Shown here: piece after piece, positions 1 through 8,274 of the stretch
How the letters are laid out: the number at the start of each line of letters is the position of its first letter
Position numbering within the stretch: the first letter of the stretch is position 1
Source of the DNA: Achromobacter sp. MYb9
Lineage (GTDB): Bacteria > Pseudomonadota > Gammaproteobacteria > Burkholderiales > Burkholderiaceae_B
Reading direction: 5' to 3'
DNA: 64,000 bases
Assembly: GCF_002975275.1 (NCBI RefSeq)
Contig: NZ_PCOQ01000003.1
Span: 124,001 to 188,000, forward strand
The notes under the pieces: model-generated
What the model was told of the DNA's origin: nothing
The model's input: the letters and a program-made list of their open reading frames with translations, nothing else
The model's database searches: none
Program-made: the position numbers and the translations under genes

Positions 1-669
1 CGCGGGGCGGTTGCCGTGGCGGCCCAGCGTGTCCAGCAGCTGCTGCGTGGCGCCCTGCGGCGGACAGCCGTAGCCGACCGGCATGAGGGTGCGGAATTCG
101 TATTCGCCATTGGGGCCGGTCTTGACCGCGCCGCGCAGGTTGAAATCGGTCTGCGCGCCGGTGGGGTCAAAGTGTGAGTAAAAGCCGTTGGAGTTGGCGT
201 GCCAGCATTCGACCACTGCGTTGGCCAGCGGCGCGCCGTTCGTGTCGGTGACCACGCCACGTATCACCAGCGGGCCGGCGTTCTCGTCCGCGTCCAGGTC
301 AATGCGCGACACGCCATCGCGCAGCGGCGCCCCGGCCACGTACAGCGGGCCTTCAATGGTGCGCGGCGTGCCGCCGTCCAGGCCCGCACGCTTGTCCTCT
401 TCATCCATGCGGATGTCCAGGTATTTTTCCAGGCCCAGGCCGGCCGCCAGCAACGCGGCTTCGCCGTCGCGGCCCAGCTTGTTCAGGTAGTTCACGCCGG
501 CCCAGACCTCGTCCGGCGTAATGTCCAGGTCGTCTATCGCCTTGAAGAGATCGCTTAACAGGCGGTGCGCGATCTGCTTGAAACGAGGGGTGCCCTCGGC
601 GCCTTCCAGATTGGTGGCGGCGGCCAGCAGGTCCTGGACTTCCTTGCTGTTGAAAATATTCAGGCTCAT
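1..669 (-). CDS. catA: Catechol 1,2-dioxygenase (C-terminus beyond window edge)
   Basis: Intradiol dioxygenase that opens catechol to cis,cis-muconate with a non-haem Fe(III), cytoplasmic. The frame is open to the window start, so only the first 223 residues are present (family length about 310). The N-terminal helical dimer/lipid-binding domain (about 1-100) is followed by the dioxygenase fold. Two iron-ligand tyrosines are visible, Tyr164 in GFYSHFD and Tyr200 in MPVGYGCPP, at the same positions as in the Acinetobacter enzyme. The frame ends in GRHGNRPA, just before the expected His-x-His ligands. It lies 50 nt downstream of catB on the same strand, so catBA is probably one transcript. Function is near certain; catechol preference over chlorocatechol is inferred from the catB partner. 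Confidence 0.93.
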   Translation of the reverse strand, partial: MSLNIFNSKEVQDLLAAATNLEGAEGTPRFKQIAHRLLSDLFKAIDDLDITPDEVWAGVNYLNKLGRDGEAALLAAGLGLEKYLDIRMDEEDKRAGLDGGTPRTIEGPLYVAGAPLRDGVSRIDLDADENAGPLVIRGVVTDTNGAPLANAVVECWHANSNGFYSHFDPTGAQTDFNLRGAVKTGPNGEYEFRTLMPVGYGCPPQGATQQLLDTLGRHGNRPA

Positions 670-719
670 GGTTTTGTCTCCGTTTGGTTTTCGCTGCATG
701 CGGGGAACGACGCCCGCAA

Positions 720-1865
720 TCACTGTCGTTTGTTGGTCACTTTGATCAGCCCGTCGCGGGTGAAGCGCTTGACCCGAGCCTCGTCCAGTTCGATACCCAG
801 GCCGGGGCCGGCGGGCACGGTCAGTTCAAAGTCGCTGTAGTCCAGCGGCTGCGTCAGGATTTCTTCGGTGATGAGCAAGGGGCCGAACAGTTCCGTGCCC
901 CATTGCAGTTGGGCAAAGCTGGCGAACAGATGCGCCGCCGCGATGGTGCTGACCGCGCCTTCCAGCATCGTGCCGCCGTACAGCTCAATGCCCGCGGCAT
1001 CGGCAATCGCGGCCACACGCTGGGCGGCGAACAGGCCGCCGTTTTGTTCGATCTTGATGGCGAACACGTCGGCACCGTGCTCGCGGGCAATGCCGAAAGC
1101 ACTTTCAGGGCCTTGCACCACTTCGTCGGCCATCAGCGCAATGGGAAAGCGTCGCATCAGTCGCGCCAGCGACACCGCGCTGGCCACGGGCTGCTCGACC
1201 AGTTCACAGCCCACCTGCGCCAATGCGGGAATGGCCCAGGAGGCTTGCGCCTCGCTCCAGGCCATGTTGACGTCCACTCGCACCGACGCCCGGTCGCCCA
1301 GCGCGCTCTTGATATCGGCCACATGCTGGATATCGACCTTGGGGTCCCTGCTGCCGATCTTCAGTTTGAAAATGCGATGACGCCGCGTATCCAGCATCTG
1401 TTCCGCCTCGGCGATGTCGCGCGCGGTATCGCCCGAGGCCAGTGCCCATGCCACCGGCAGCCGATCACGGCGCCGTCCGCCCAGCAGTTCGCTGACGGGC
1501 ACGCCCAAACGCTTGCCGTGCGCGTCCAGCAACGCAGTTTCCAGCGCGCTCTTGGCAAAGTGGTTCACTTTGACGAGCTTGCCCAGGTGCGCCATCAGGG
1601 CCTGGGTGCGGGTGGCGTCCTGGCCGATCATCGCGGGCGCGAAGTAGGCGTCGATGGCCAGCTTCATCGCCTCGGGGCTTTCAGGCCCGTACGCCATGCC
1701 GGCAATGGTGGTGCCTTCGCCGATACCCACGACCCCATCGCTGCACACCACCCGGACAAGCATCAACGTCTGCCCATACATCGTGGCGACGGATAGTTTG
1801 TGCGGCCGAATGGTCGGAAGATCGATGAGAGACGTTTCGATGCGTTCGATAGTTGCTGCGGGCAT
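720..1865 (-). CDS. catB: Muconate cycloisomerase (muconate-lactonizing enzyme)
   Basis: Converts cis,cis-muconate to muconolactone in the catechol branch of the beta-ketoadipate pathway. Enolase superfamily: N-terminal capping domain, then a TIM barrel. Counting from the GTG at 1874, visible catalytic features are the KLK motif (170-172), metal ligands Asp201 (RVDVNMAW), Glu227 (ELVEQP) and Asp250 (MADEVV), and Lys274 in IKIEQNGG. Length (about 381 aa) is usual. The ATG at 1865 is preferred; an in-frame GTG three codons upstream (1874) is possible, and neither has a strong Shine-Dalgarno. It is first in catBA and lies below a cluster of ATAC-N7-GTAT sites. Confidence 0.93.
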   Translation of the reverse strand: MPAATIERIETSLIDLPTIRPHKLSVATMYGQTLMLVRVVCSDGVVGIGEGTTIAGMAYGPESPEAMKLAIDAYFAPAMIGQDATRTQALMAHLGKLVKVNHFAKSALETALLDAHGKRLGVPVSELLGGRRRDRLPVAWALASGDTARDIAEAEQMLDTRRHRIFKLKIGSRDPKVDIQHVADIKSALGDRASVRVDVNMAWSEAQASWAIPALAQVGCELVEQPVASAVSLARLMRRFPIALMADEVVQGPESAFGIAREHGADVFAIKIEQNGGLFAAQRVAAIADAAGIELYGGTMLEGAVSTIAAAHLFASFAQLQWGTELFGPLLITEEILTQPLDYSDFELTVPAGPGLGIELDEARVKRFTRDGLIKVTNKRQ

Positions 1866-1900
1866 GTTGGGCACAAAAAGGATAAGGGTCGGGATGTGGA

Positions 1901-1931
1901 TTTATAGGTCCCGCCCGCTTTTTGCGTCCAA
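1901..1931 (-). promoter_or_regulatory. Candidate catB promoter
   Basis: On the minus strand TTGGAC (1926-1931) and TATAAA (1901-1906) lie 19 bp apart, about 35 bp upstream of the catB ATG and directly below the regulator sites. The spacing is longer than the 17-bp optimum, which would fit an activator-dependent promoter. Assignment is by inspection only. Confidence 0.35.
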
Positions 1932-1966
1932 TACTTTAGGAGTCCAAATTGATACCTTGTAGGTAT
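1931..1966. promoter_or_regulatory. CatM/BenM-type LysR operator pair upstream of catB
   Basis: A perfect ATAC-N7-GTAT palindrome (1952-1966) lies 21 bp, two helical turns, from an imperfect copy, ATAC-N7-GTCC (1931-1945). ATAC-N7-GTAT is the known recognition sequence of the muconate-responsive LysR regulators BenM and CatM. The strong distal plus weak promoter-proximal arrangement is the classical recognition-site/activation-site layout. No catR-like gene is adjacent. Confidence 0.7.
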
Positions 1967-2091
1967 ATATCGTGGATTACGCCCCGTTGAAGGTCATCGC
2001 CGTGCGTCCCGCTTCGTCCCTATAAGGGTTTATCAGTAAAGGGGTATTAGGAAGAATGCGGTATTCGTCTTGGGCTTTTATGTGGCGCCTA

Positions 2092-2106
2092 ATACCTTTA
2101 GGGTAT
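2092..2106. promoter_or_regulatory. Second perfect ATAC-N7-GTAT palindrome
   Basis: ATACCTTTAGGGTAT again matches ATAC-N7-GTAT exactly. It lies about 140 bp upstream of the first perfect site, between the MFS gene end and the catB promoter. It could be a remote site for looping by a tetrameric LysR regulator. No gene other than catB starts nearby. Confidence 0.5.
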
Positions 2107-2152
2107 GTAAGACTGGCTGTTCGTGGGCGGGGCCTCTACCGGCGTAACGGGT

Positions 2153-3334
2153 TCAAGTCTGCGCGCGGCGAGGCAGCCAGCGCCAGAACACACCGGCTGC
2201 CACCAAACCCAGCGAGCCAACGCCGAATGACGCGCCGCCCAGCGACACCAGGGCGGTCAGCACCGACAGCGCCACCGGCCCACCGCTGGCGCCCAGGTCG
2301 GCCATGAAGCGCCAGATACCCAGGAATTGCGTGCGCGCGCCCGCTGGCGCGGCGTCGGCGCCCAGCGTCATCACGATGCCTGAACCAATGCCGTTGCCGA
2401 AACCCAGCAGCGCCGACACCAGGACGAAGCTCGCCACGCCGCTGGTTAGCGGGATCGCCATCAGGCTCAGTCCCATCAGAAGCGTACACGGCAGCGCCAC
2501 CCACAGGCGGCCACGCTGGTCCATTACTTTGCCCGCCGGATAAAACACGGACATGTCGACCGCGGCGACCAGCCCATAGACGAGCGAGGTCGTGGTGGCG
2601 TCCAGGCCAAGATGGTCCGCCCACAGCGGAATGACCACCTGGCGCGACGCGCGCAGCGCGCTGATCAGCATTACGCCGACGCCGAGCGTAGCGTACACGC
2701 CGCGATGGTCACGCGCGACTTCACCCATGCGGGCTCGCGGCGCACCCGCGCCCGCGCCACCGGAGGGCTCGATGTCAGGCGCCTTGAGGGCGATGAATCC
2801 CGCGCCCAGCATGGCGCCGATGGCAATCCAATAGGCGCCGTCAAGACCCAGATAATGGATGAGCCCTGCGCCCGCGAAGGGACCGATGAAGGTGCCGATT
2901 CGGGTCGTACCGCCCAGCGTGGACAAGGCGCGCGCCCGGTACGCCAGCGGTACGACCTCGATCATGTAGCTCTGGCGCGCTAGCTGGAACACCGACTGCG
3001 CGCACCCCTGCATCAGCATGGCCAACGCCAGCACCCACAGGGTGGGAATGCCGATCACAAGCGCCAGGCCGATCACGCTCAACAGGGCCGCCCCGGTCAT
3101 CGCTCGCTTCTCGCCGAAGCGTTCGGTGATCAGCGCGGACGGAATGTTGGAGAGCAGCGAACCGACCCCGATAAGGGCGGCGATCAGGCCGGCGGTGGCT
3201 ACCGAGGCACCCTGTTCTCGCGCAGTTAACGCGATTACGGGAAGGATGGCGCCATTGCTGATGCCATAAAGGAGCGACGGGCCGAACGCTGGAATGGCGA
3301 TCTGCTTCAGATTGAACGAATCAGGTTGCGACAT
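2153..3334 (-). CDS. Major facilitator superfamily transporter
   Basis: Inner-membrane carrier with about 12 predicted membrane spans and a short cytoplasmic loop after the sixth (a Gly/Ala-rich segment around residues 205-225). A loop-2-like motif (ALITERFGEKRAM) follows the second span. The start at 3334 gives 393 aa and begins MSQPDSFNLKQIAIPAF, directly before the first span. The frame stays open for another 108 codons upstream, but that extension is Arg/Gly-rich and overlaps the neighbouring small gene, so it was rejected. Substrate unknown. It transcribes toward catBA with a regulatory gap between them, so co-transcription with cat genes is not implied. Confidence 0.85.
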   Translation of the reverse strand: MSQPDSFNLKQIAIPAFGPSLLYGISNGAILPVIALTAREQGASVATAGLIAALIGVGSLLSNIPSALITERFGEKRAMTGAALLSVIGLALVIGIPTLWVLALAMLMQGCAQSVFQLARQSYMIEVVPLAYRARALSTLGGTTRIGTFIGPFAGAGLIHYLGLDGAYWIAIGAMLGAGFIALKAPDIEPSGGAGAGAPRARMGEVARDHRGVYATLGVGVMLISALRASRQVVIPLWADHLGLDATTTSLVYGLVAAVDMSVFYPAGKVMDQRGRLWVALPCTLLMGLSLMAIPLTSGVASFVLVSALLGFGNGIGSGIVMTLGADAAPAGARTQFLGIWRFMADLGASGGPVALSVLTALVSLGGASFGVGSLGLVAAGVFWRWLPRRAQT

Positions 3335-3489
3335 GAAGACATGTTGGGAACACGGCCGCCTGCCTGCCGCTTTGCCTTTGCGCGGGGCCGGCCCAGCGGC
3401 CATCGACGCGGGATCCCGAGAGTGTAGCGGGAGCCTTCCCCGTCCACCTGTCAACCGCCTGACAGCGCGCGCTTGCCCGCGCCAGCCAC

Positions 3490-3768
3490 TTATGCCTGCT
3501 CGCGCTGCGCCCCTCGCGTCGACAGCCACGCGCGACCCTTGGGCGTCAAAACCGCCACCGGGGTTTTCGTCGCCGCGGACGGATCGGGGGCCAGATCGAC
3601 CAGCCCGTTGGCGGTCGCGTCCTCCCATGCAGAAAGGCGCGGACATGACGTGCGCCACGCCTCCATGATGTCGGCGTAGGTACGCGGTCGTTCGGCCACC
3701 CAGATCAGGAACTGCGTCAGATTGCCCAGTTGGGAAGCGCTGGCCTCGATGTAGGGGGTGTCGAGCAT
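3490..3768 (-). CDS. Small conserved hypothetical protein
   Basis: A 92-residue soluble protein starting MLDTPYIEASASQLGNLTQF. The start was chosen over an upstream in-frame codon (3816) because TGGAGT sits at Shine-Dalgarno distance. It is predominantly helical, with a pattern (ERPRTYADIMEAWRTSCPRLSAWEDATANGLV...LTPKGRAWL) resembling a winged-helix fold: the segment after position 26 could be the helix-turn-helix and the end the wing. No known family is recognised with confidence. It is encoded 155 nt upstream of the MFS gene on the same strand; function unknown. Confidence 0.6.
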   Translation of the reverse strand: MLDTPYIEASASQLGNLTQFLIWVAERPRTYADIMEAWRTSCPRLSAWEDATANGLVDLAPDPSAATKTPVAVLTPKGRAWLSTRGAQREQA

Positions 3769-3916
3769 GGCGGACTCCAGTGCGTTTTGCCGACGTTCAC
3801 GATACTCCCATGGCAAGCGCGCTGGTGACGGGGGGTCGGTGGCCTTCGCGCTTCTGCGTCTGACCGTCCAGCTTTGGGAAGACCCGCCTTTCCCATTCCT
3901 GGACGGAAACCTGCGA

Positions 3917-4903
3917 TCAGTTGGCCGTGATGTTGGCGGCCTTGACCACCTTGCCCCAACGGTCCAATTCCGATTGCGTATACGCCCCCAGTTCCTTCGG
4001 CCCCATGAAAATGGCTTCGGCGCCTTGTTCGGCGGCCTTCTGACGGAAGGCGTCGGTTTTCATGATCTTCTGGATTTCACCAGCGATCTTGTCCACGACC
4101 GGCGCGGGCGTGTCCTTGGGCGCGTACATGGCGAACCACGACGACACGATCAGGTCGGGATAGCCGGCTTCGGCGGCGGTCGGTACGTTCGGCAGGGACG
4201 GCAGGCGGGCGTTGCCCGTGACGGCCAGCGCCCGTAGCTTGCCGGCGGCGATCTGGCCCAACAGCGGCGGTGGCGTGGTGATGGTCATGTCCACGGCGCC
4301 GCCCAGCAGGTCGTTCAACGCGGGGCCGGTGCCCTTGTAGGGGATATGCGTGATCTGCGTGCCGGCCATCTGGTTCAGCAATTCGGTGGCCACCTGTTGC
4401 AGCGAGCCGTTGCCGGACGACGCGTAGTTCAGCTTGCCCGGGTTGGCCTTGGCGTACGCCACCAGTTCCTTCAGCGAATTGATGGGCAGGTCGGGACGCA
4501 CCACAACGACTTGCGGCGCCGACAGCACGTTGGCGACGGGGGCGAAGTCCTTGATGGGATCCCAGCCGGCGGCGGGCGTTACGTGGGGCGTGATGACCTG
4601 GAAACCGGAGTATTGCAGCAGCAGCGTATAGCCGTCGGGCTTGGCGCGGGCCACCGCCTGCGCGGCGATGCCGCCGGAGGCGCCCGGCTTGTTCTCGACT
4701 ACGACGCTCTGGCCAAGCGCCGCGCCCAGGGGCTGGGCGATCAGGCGGGCGGCAATGTCGGTGGTGCCGCCGGGCGCGGCGGACACGATCAGCGTGACAG
4801 GGCGGTTGGGAAAGTCCGCTTGCGCGCTGGCGGCGCTGGCGCCGATGGTCAGCGCGGCGGCGATACCGGCGCGCAGGATGGTGGGCAGGCTTGGGAATGC
4901 CAT
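3917..4903 (-). CDS. Tripartite tricarboxylate transporter receptor (Bug/TctC family)
   Basis: Periplasmic solute-binding protein of 328 aa with a cleavable signal peptide (MAFPSLPTILRAG...SAASAQA). Typical Bug motifs are present: YPxRPVTLIV-like start of the mature protein (FPNRPVTLIVSAAPGGTTD), VVVENKPGASG, and THIPYKGTGPALNDLLGG. The start at 4903 follows AAGGAG; a longer frame to 4978 has no signal logic. No TctA/TctB membrane subunits are nearby, as is usual for the expanded Bug family of Bordetella and Achromobacter. It ends the lyase/CoA-transferase cluster, so its ligand is probably the carboxylic acid that cluster degrades. Confidence 0.92.
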   Translation of the reverse strand: MAFPSLPTILRAGIAAALTIGASAASAQADFPNRPVTLIVSAAPGGTTDIAARLIAQPLGAALGQSVVVENKPGASGGIAAQAVARAKPDGYTLLLQYSGFQVITPHVTPAAGWDPIKDFAPVANVLSAPQVVVVRPDLPINSLKELVAYAKANPGKLNYASSGNGSLQQVATELLNQMAGTQITHIPYKGTGPALNDLLGGAVDMTITTPPPLLGQIAAGKLRALAVTGNARLPSLPNVPTAAEAGYPDLIVSSWFAMYAPKDTPAPVVDKIAGEIQKIMKTDAFRQKAAEQGAEAIFMGPKELGAYTQSELDRWGKVVKAANITAN

Positions 4904-4988
4904 GGGATGTCTCCTTGGTTTTTTATAGGTGTGGTCAAAACAATCGGATGAAACGGCTGCGCTACATCGGTAGCGCACTACATCGCTG

Positions 4989-5936
4989 CTACTGCGGAAA
5001 TTTCTCGGCCAGCCAGGCGGGCGCGGTGTGGGTTGCCAGGCGTGGCCCCGCTTGCAGCAAGGCGTTGCTCAGATCGCGCTGCACCAGCGCGGGCAGGCCG
5101 CGGACGATGGCCAGCAAAGGCGCAAGCGACACGCCGGTGTCCACGCCCATGCAGGCGAACATGTGCACGAGTTCTTCGGTGTTGACGTTGCCGCTGGCGC
5201 CGGGCGCGTAAGGGCATCCGCCCAGGCCGCCGGCCGCCGCGTCGAAGCGGGTGATGCCGGTTTGCCAGGCGGCCATCGCGTTGGCCAGCGCCATGCCGCG
5301 CGTATTGTGCAGGTGCACGGTCAGCGCCACGCCGGGCAGGCGCGCGGACGCCAGTTCGCACAAGGCGGCCACTTGCGTCGGGAACGCCATGCCGGTGGTG
5401 TCGCACAGCGTGATGCCGGTGGCGCCTGCGTCCGCCAGCCGCGCGGCCAGGTCCAGCACCTGGTTCACGTCCACGTCGCCGTCAAACGGACAGCCGAAGG
5501 CGGTGGACAGTGACACGTTGCACGGCGTGCCGCTGCGGCCAGCGGCAGCCAGCACCTGCGACAGTTCCGCATACGACTGCTCGCGCGTCATGCGCAGGTT
5601 GGCGCGGTTATGCGTCTCGCTGCACGACATGACCAGGTTCATCTCGTCGGTGCCGGCTTCCAGCGCACGTTCCAGCCCGCGAATGTTGGGCACCAACGCG
5701 GTATAGATCACGCCCGGACGGCGGCGGATGCGGCGCATCACGTCCGTTGCGTCGGCCAGCGCGGGAATGGCCTTGGGCGACGTGAAACTGGTGACTTCGA
5801 TGCGCGCAAAGCCGCAGTCGGACAAGGCGTCCACGAAGGCGACCTTGTCGTCGGTGGCGACCAGGGCTTTTTCTATCTGCAGGCCGTCGCGGGGGCCGAC
5901 TTCGTTGATCTCGATCTTGGCGGGGCCGGCGTTCAT
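4989..5936 (-). CDS. HMG-CoA lyase-like enzyme
   Basis: DRE-TIM metallolyase of the hydroxymethylglutaryl-CoA lyase group (315 aa, usual length). It cleaves a 3-hydroxy-3-methylacyl-CoA-type substrate. Visible active-site residues are Arg16-Asp17 in GPRDGLQ, the metal-binding His208-x-His210 (VHLHN), and the catalytic Cys241 with Asn250 in GGLGGCPYAPGASGN. Its start overlaps the stop of the upstream CoA-transferase gene (ATGA), giving tight translational coupling. The substrate could be HMG-CoA, citramalyl-CoA or a related hydroxyacyl-CoA. The mitochondrial-type leucine pathway enzymes are absent here, so a carboxylic-acid catabolic role is inferred. Confidence 0.9.
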   Translation of the reverse strand: MNAGPAKIEINEVGPRDGLQIEKALVATDDKVAFVDALSDCGFARIEVTSFTSPKAIPALADATDVMRRIRRRPGVIYTALVPNIRGLERALEAGTDEMNLVMSCSETHNRANLRMTREQSYAELSQVLAAAGRSGTPCNVSLSTAFGCPFDGDVDVNQVLDLAARLADAGATGITLCDTTGMAFPTQVAALCELASARLPGVALTVHLHNTRGMALANAMAAWQTGITRFDAAAGGLGGCPYAPGASGNVNTEELVHMFACMGVDTGVSLAPLLAIVRGLPALVQRDLSNALLQAGPRLATHTAPAWLAEKFPQ

Positions 5937-7126
5937 GCAATCACTCCCTTGGCGCGCAGCGCGTCGCGTTGTTCGTTCGACAAGCCCGCCTGCGCCAGCA
6001 CGGCATCGGTGTGCTCGCCCAGCGTGGGCGCGCGTTCGCGCACCGCGCCGGGGTTGGTGGACAGATACGGAAAGACCGCCGGCATTTCCACTTGCACGCC
6101 GGCGGCGGATGCCACGGTCGTGATGGCATTACGGGCCCGGTAGTGCGGGTCGGCGGCGATATCCGCCACCGAATAGATGCGGCCCGCCGGCACGTCGGCT
6201 TCGCGCATCGCGGCCAACACGTCGTCGATAAGCCGGGTCTGTGTCCACGCGCCGATGGCGGCATCGATTTCCGCGACGCGCCGGGCGCGGCCGTCGTTGT
6301 GCGCCAAGGCCGGGTCCTGGCCCAGGTCGTCGCGGCCAATGCGTGCCATCAGGCGGGTGTAGATGGCGTCGCCATTGCCGGCGATGAGCACGTAGCCGTC
6401 CTGGCAGGGATAGGCATTGGACGGCGCAATACCCGGCAACGCGGCGCCGGCCGGCTCGCGTACGGCGCCAAACACGGAATATTCGGGCAGCAGGCTTTCG
6501 CTAAGGTTGAACAGGCTTTCGTACAGCGCCGCGTCGATCACCTGGCCCACGCCGCCACGCGCGTCGCGCTGGTACAGCGCCATCATCACGCCCAGCGCGC
6601 CATGCAGGCCCGCGATGGTGTCGCCCAACGACAAGCCCGCCCGCACCGGCGCGCGGCCCGGTTCGCCGTTCAGGTAGCGCAGCCCGGCCATGGCCTCGCC
6701 GATGGCGGCAAAGCCCGGTTCGCGCGCCTTGGGACCGGTCTGGCCGTACCCCGAGATGCGCAGCATGATCAGGCGCGGGTTCAGTGCATGCAGGGTTTCC
6801 CACGACAAACCCCATTTTTCCAGGGTGCCGGGGCGGAAGTTCTCGATCAGCACGTCGGCCTGTTGCGCCAGGAGGCGCACGATGTCCTGGCCTTCCTGCT
6901 GGCGCAGGTCCACGCACACCGACTGCTTGTTGCGCGACTGCGCTTCCCACCACACGGACGTGCCTTCGTGCAGCAAACGCCATTTGCGCAGCGGGTCGCC
7001 TTGTCCGGGGGGCTCGATCTTGATGACCTGCGCGCCAAAATCCGCCAGGGTCTTGGCGGCGAACGGCCCTGCTATCAGTTGACCCAGCTCCAGCACGCGG
7101 ATGCCAGCAAGAATCTGCCCAGCCAT
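5933..7126 (-). CDS. Family III CoA-transferase (CaiB/BaiF)
   Basis: Transfers CoA between carboxylic acids through an aspartyl-CoA intermediate. The 397-residue length is typical. The N-terminal Rossmann-like part (VLELGQLIAGPFAAKTLADFGAQVIKIEPP) and RAGLSLGDTIAG are present, the latter placing the catalytic Asp at position 169 as in formyl-CoA transferase. The start at 7126 has a near-ideal AAGGAGG. It is the first enzyme gene of the cluster, followed by the overlapping lyase and then the Bug receptor, which suggests acid uptake, CoA activation and cleavage in one operon. Donor (often succinyl-CoA) and acceptor cannot be read from sequence. Confidence 0.92.
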   Translation of the reverse strand: MAGQILAGIRVLELGQLIAGPFAAKTLADFGAQVIKIEPPGQGDPLRKWRLLHEGTSVWWEAQSRNKQSVCVDLRQQEGQDIVRLLAQQADVLIENFRPGTLEKWGLSWETLHALNPRLIMLRISGYGQTGPKAREPGFAAIGEAMAGLRYLNGEPGRAPVRAGLSLGDTIAGLHGALGVMMALYQRDARGGVGQVIDAALYESLFNLSESLLPEYSVFGAVREPAGAALPGIAPSNAYPCQDGYVLIAGNGDAIYTRLMARIGRDDLGQDPALAHNDGRARRVAEIDAAIGAWTQTRLIDDVLAAMREADVPAGRIYSVADIAADPHYRARNAITTVASAAGVQVEMPAVFPYLSTNPGAVRERAPTLGEHTDAVLAQAGLSNEQRDALRAKGVIA

Positions 7127-7209
7127 TACGCCTCCTTGGCGACACTCGATATTGATAGGCGGCAGTGTGCCCGCAAAGCGGCGCCCGGCGGAATGGAAAA
7201 TCGGGGAAA

Positions 7210-7237
7210 GGGGGGTTCCTGGAACGAGAAACCCCCG
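7210..7237 (-). terminator. Hairpin downstream of LysR gene
   Basis: Arms GGGGGTT (7211-7217) and AACCCCC (7230-7236) pair perfectly around a 12-nt loop. Read on the minus strand the hairpin is followed by a pyrimidine-rich stretch with TTT and TTTT runs. It lies 25 nt past the LysR stop and before the CoA-transferase start, so it may separate the two transcripts. Confidence 0.5.
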
Positions 7238-7261
7238 GGCAAACCCGCAGCGGCAATCGCC

Positions 7262-8158
7262 TCAGTGATCGCCGCGCAGATGCGCCAGCAGCAGGCGGGC
7301 GCCAACGGTCAGCGTGTCGGCATCGCGCACGCCCAGCAGCAGCCAGCGGCGCGCCCATTCGTCGGTCAGGGGGATAAGTTTGATCGGCATCGACCGTGCA
7401 TGCGGCTCGGCGGCGATGCGCGGCAGGATGCCCACGCCACGGGTCGCCGCCACCATGCGGCAGATGGCGTCAAAGCTGCGCACCTGGATGCGCAAGCGCA
7501 TCGCCCGGCCCAGACGGCCGCTTTCGTCGGACAGGCGGGTCGCCAGCGACGTGGCCGGGGGCAGGCCGACGTAGTCGTAGGCCAACGTGTCCGCAAACGC
7601 CACCTGCGCCTCGGCCGCCAACGGATGGCGCTGCGGCACGATCAGCACCAGTTCATCCAGCCGATAGGGAAAGGTCGACAAGCCGTCGGCCGGCGTGCGG
7701 TCGGCGAATACGCCAATATCCGCGCGGTTCTCAAGCACCGCGGTGACGATGTCGCTGCTGTTCTGCTCTTCCAGGTCGATGCGCACGGCGGGATGGCCAT
7801 CCATGAAGGCGGCCAGGTCTTCGGGCAGAAACTGCGTCAGCGACGAGGTATTGGCGGCGATACGCACCTGGCCGCGCACGCCTTGGGCGAAATCCGACAG
7901 CGCGCCCGTCATCTGCTCTACTTCCTGCAACACGCGAAGCGCGTGGACCAGGCAGGCTTGGCCCGCGTCGGTCAGCTCCACCCCGGCCGCGTTGCGGTAC
8001 AGCAGCGCGGTGCCCAGGGCGGCCTCCAGGTCCGAAATGCGTTTGCTGGCCGCCCCAACCGCCAGATGCGACTGGCGTGCGCCGGCCGAGATGCTGCCCT
8101 GGCGCGCAACGGAAACAAACAGGGCAAGGGTGACGAGGTCGATGCGAGCAAGGTTCAT
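7262..8158 (-). CDS. LysR-family transcriptional regulator
   Basis: A 298-residue LTTR. The N-terminal winged helix-turn-helix (about 1-60: LALFVSVARQGSISAGARQSHLAVGAASKRISDLEAALG) is followed by a periplasmic-binding-like effector domain. The ATG at 8158 is used because the upstream in-frame codon at 8185 is TTG and precedes the canonical LTTR start. It lies just upstream of, and in the same direction as, the CoA-transferase/lyase/Bug cluster, so control of that cluster is likely. The inducer is unknown. A hairpin sits between it and the CoA-transferase gene. Confidence 0.88.
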   Translation of the reverse strand: MNLARIDLVTLALFVSVARQGSISAGARQSHLAVGAASKRISDLEAALGTALLYRNAAGVELTDAGQACLVHALRVLQEVEQMTGALSDFAQGVRGQVRIAANTSSLTQFLPEDLAAFMDGHPAVRIDLEEQNSSDIVTAVLENRADIGVFADRTPADGLSTFPYRLDELVLIVPQRHPLAAEAQVAFADTLAYDYVGLPPATSLATRLSDESGRLGRAMRLRIQVRSFDAICRMVAATRGVGILPRIAAEPHARSMPIKLIPLTDEWARRWLLLGVRDADTLTVGARLLLAHLRGDH

Positions 8159-8274
8159 GGAGAAATTCGGCGCGGAGTATGCCAAGGCGGTGGGGCTGAT
8201 TGCTATGACCGCGTCGCCAATTCAATAATTATGTCCGAATTTCTCCCTTTGCCCCGATGCGCGCAAGCGCCAGG

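Noticed and set aside
3335-3658. N-terminal extension of the MFS transporter frame
   Set aside because: It is rich in Arg and Gly, has no membrane segment and overlaps the small gene at 3490-3768, which has a better Shine-Dalgarno.
7127-7261. Distant inverted repeat (ACACT-N17-AGTGT) before the CoA-transferase gene
   Set aside because: Arms are short and the spacer is too long for a LysR site; not listed as an operator.
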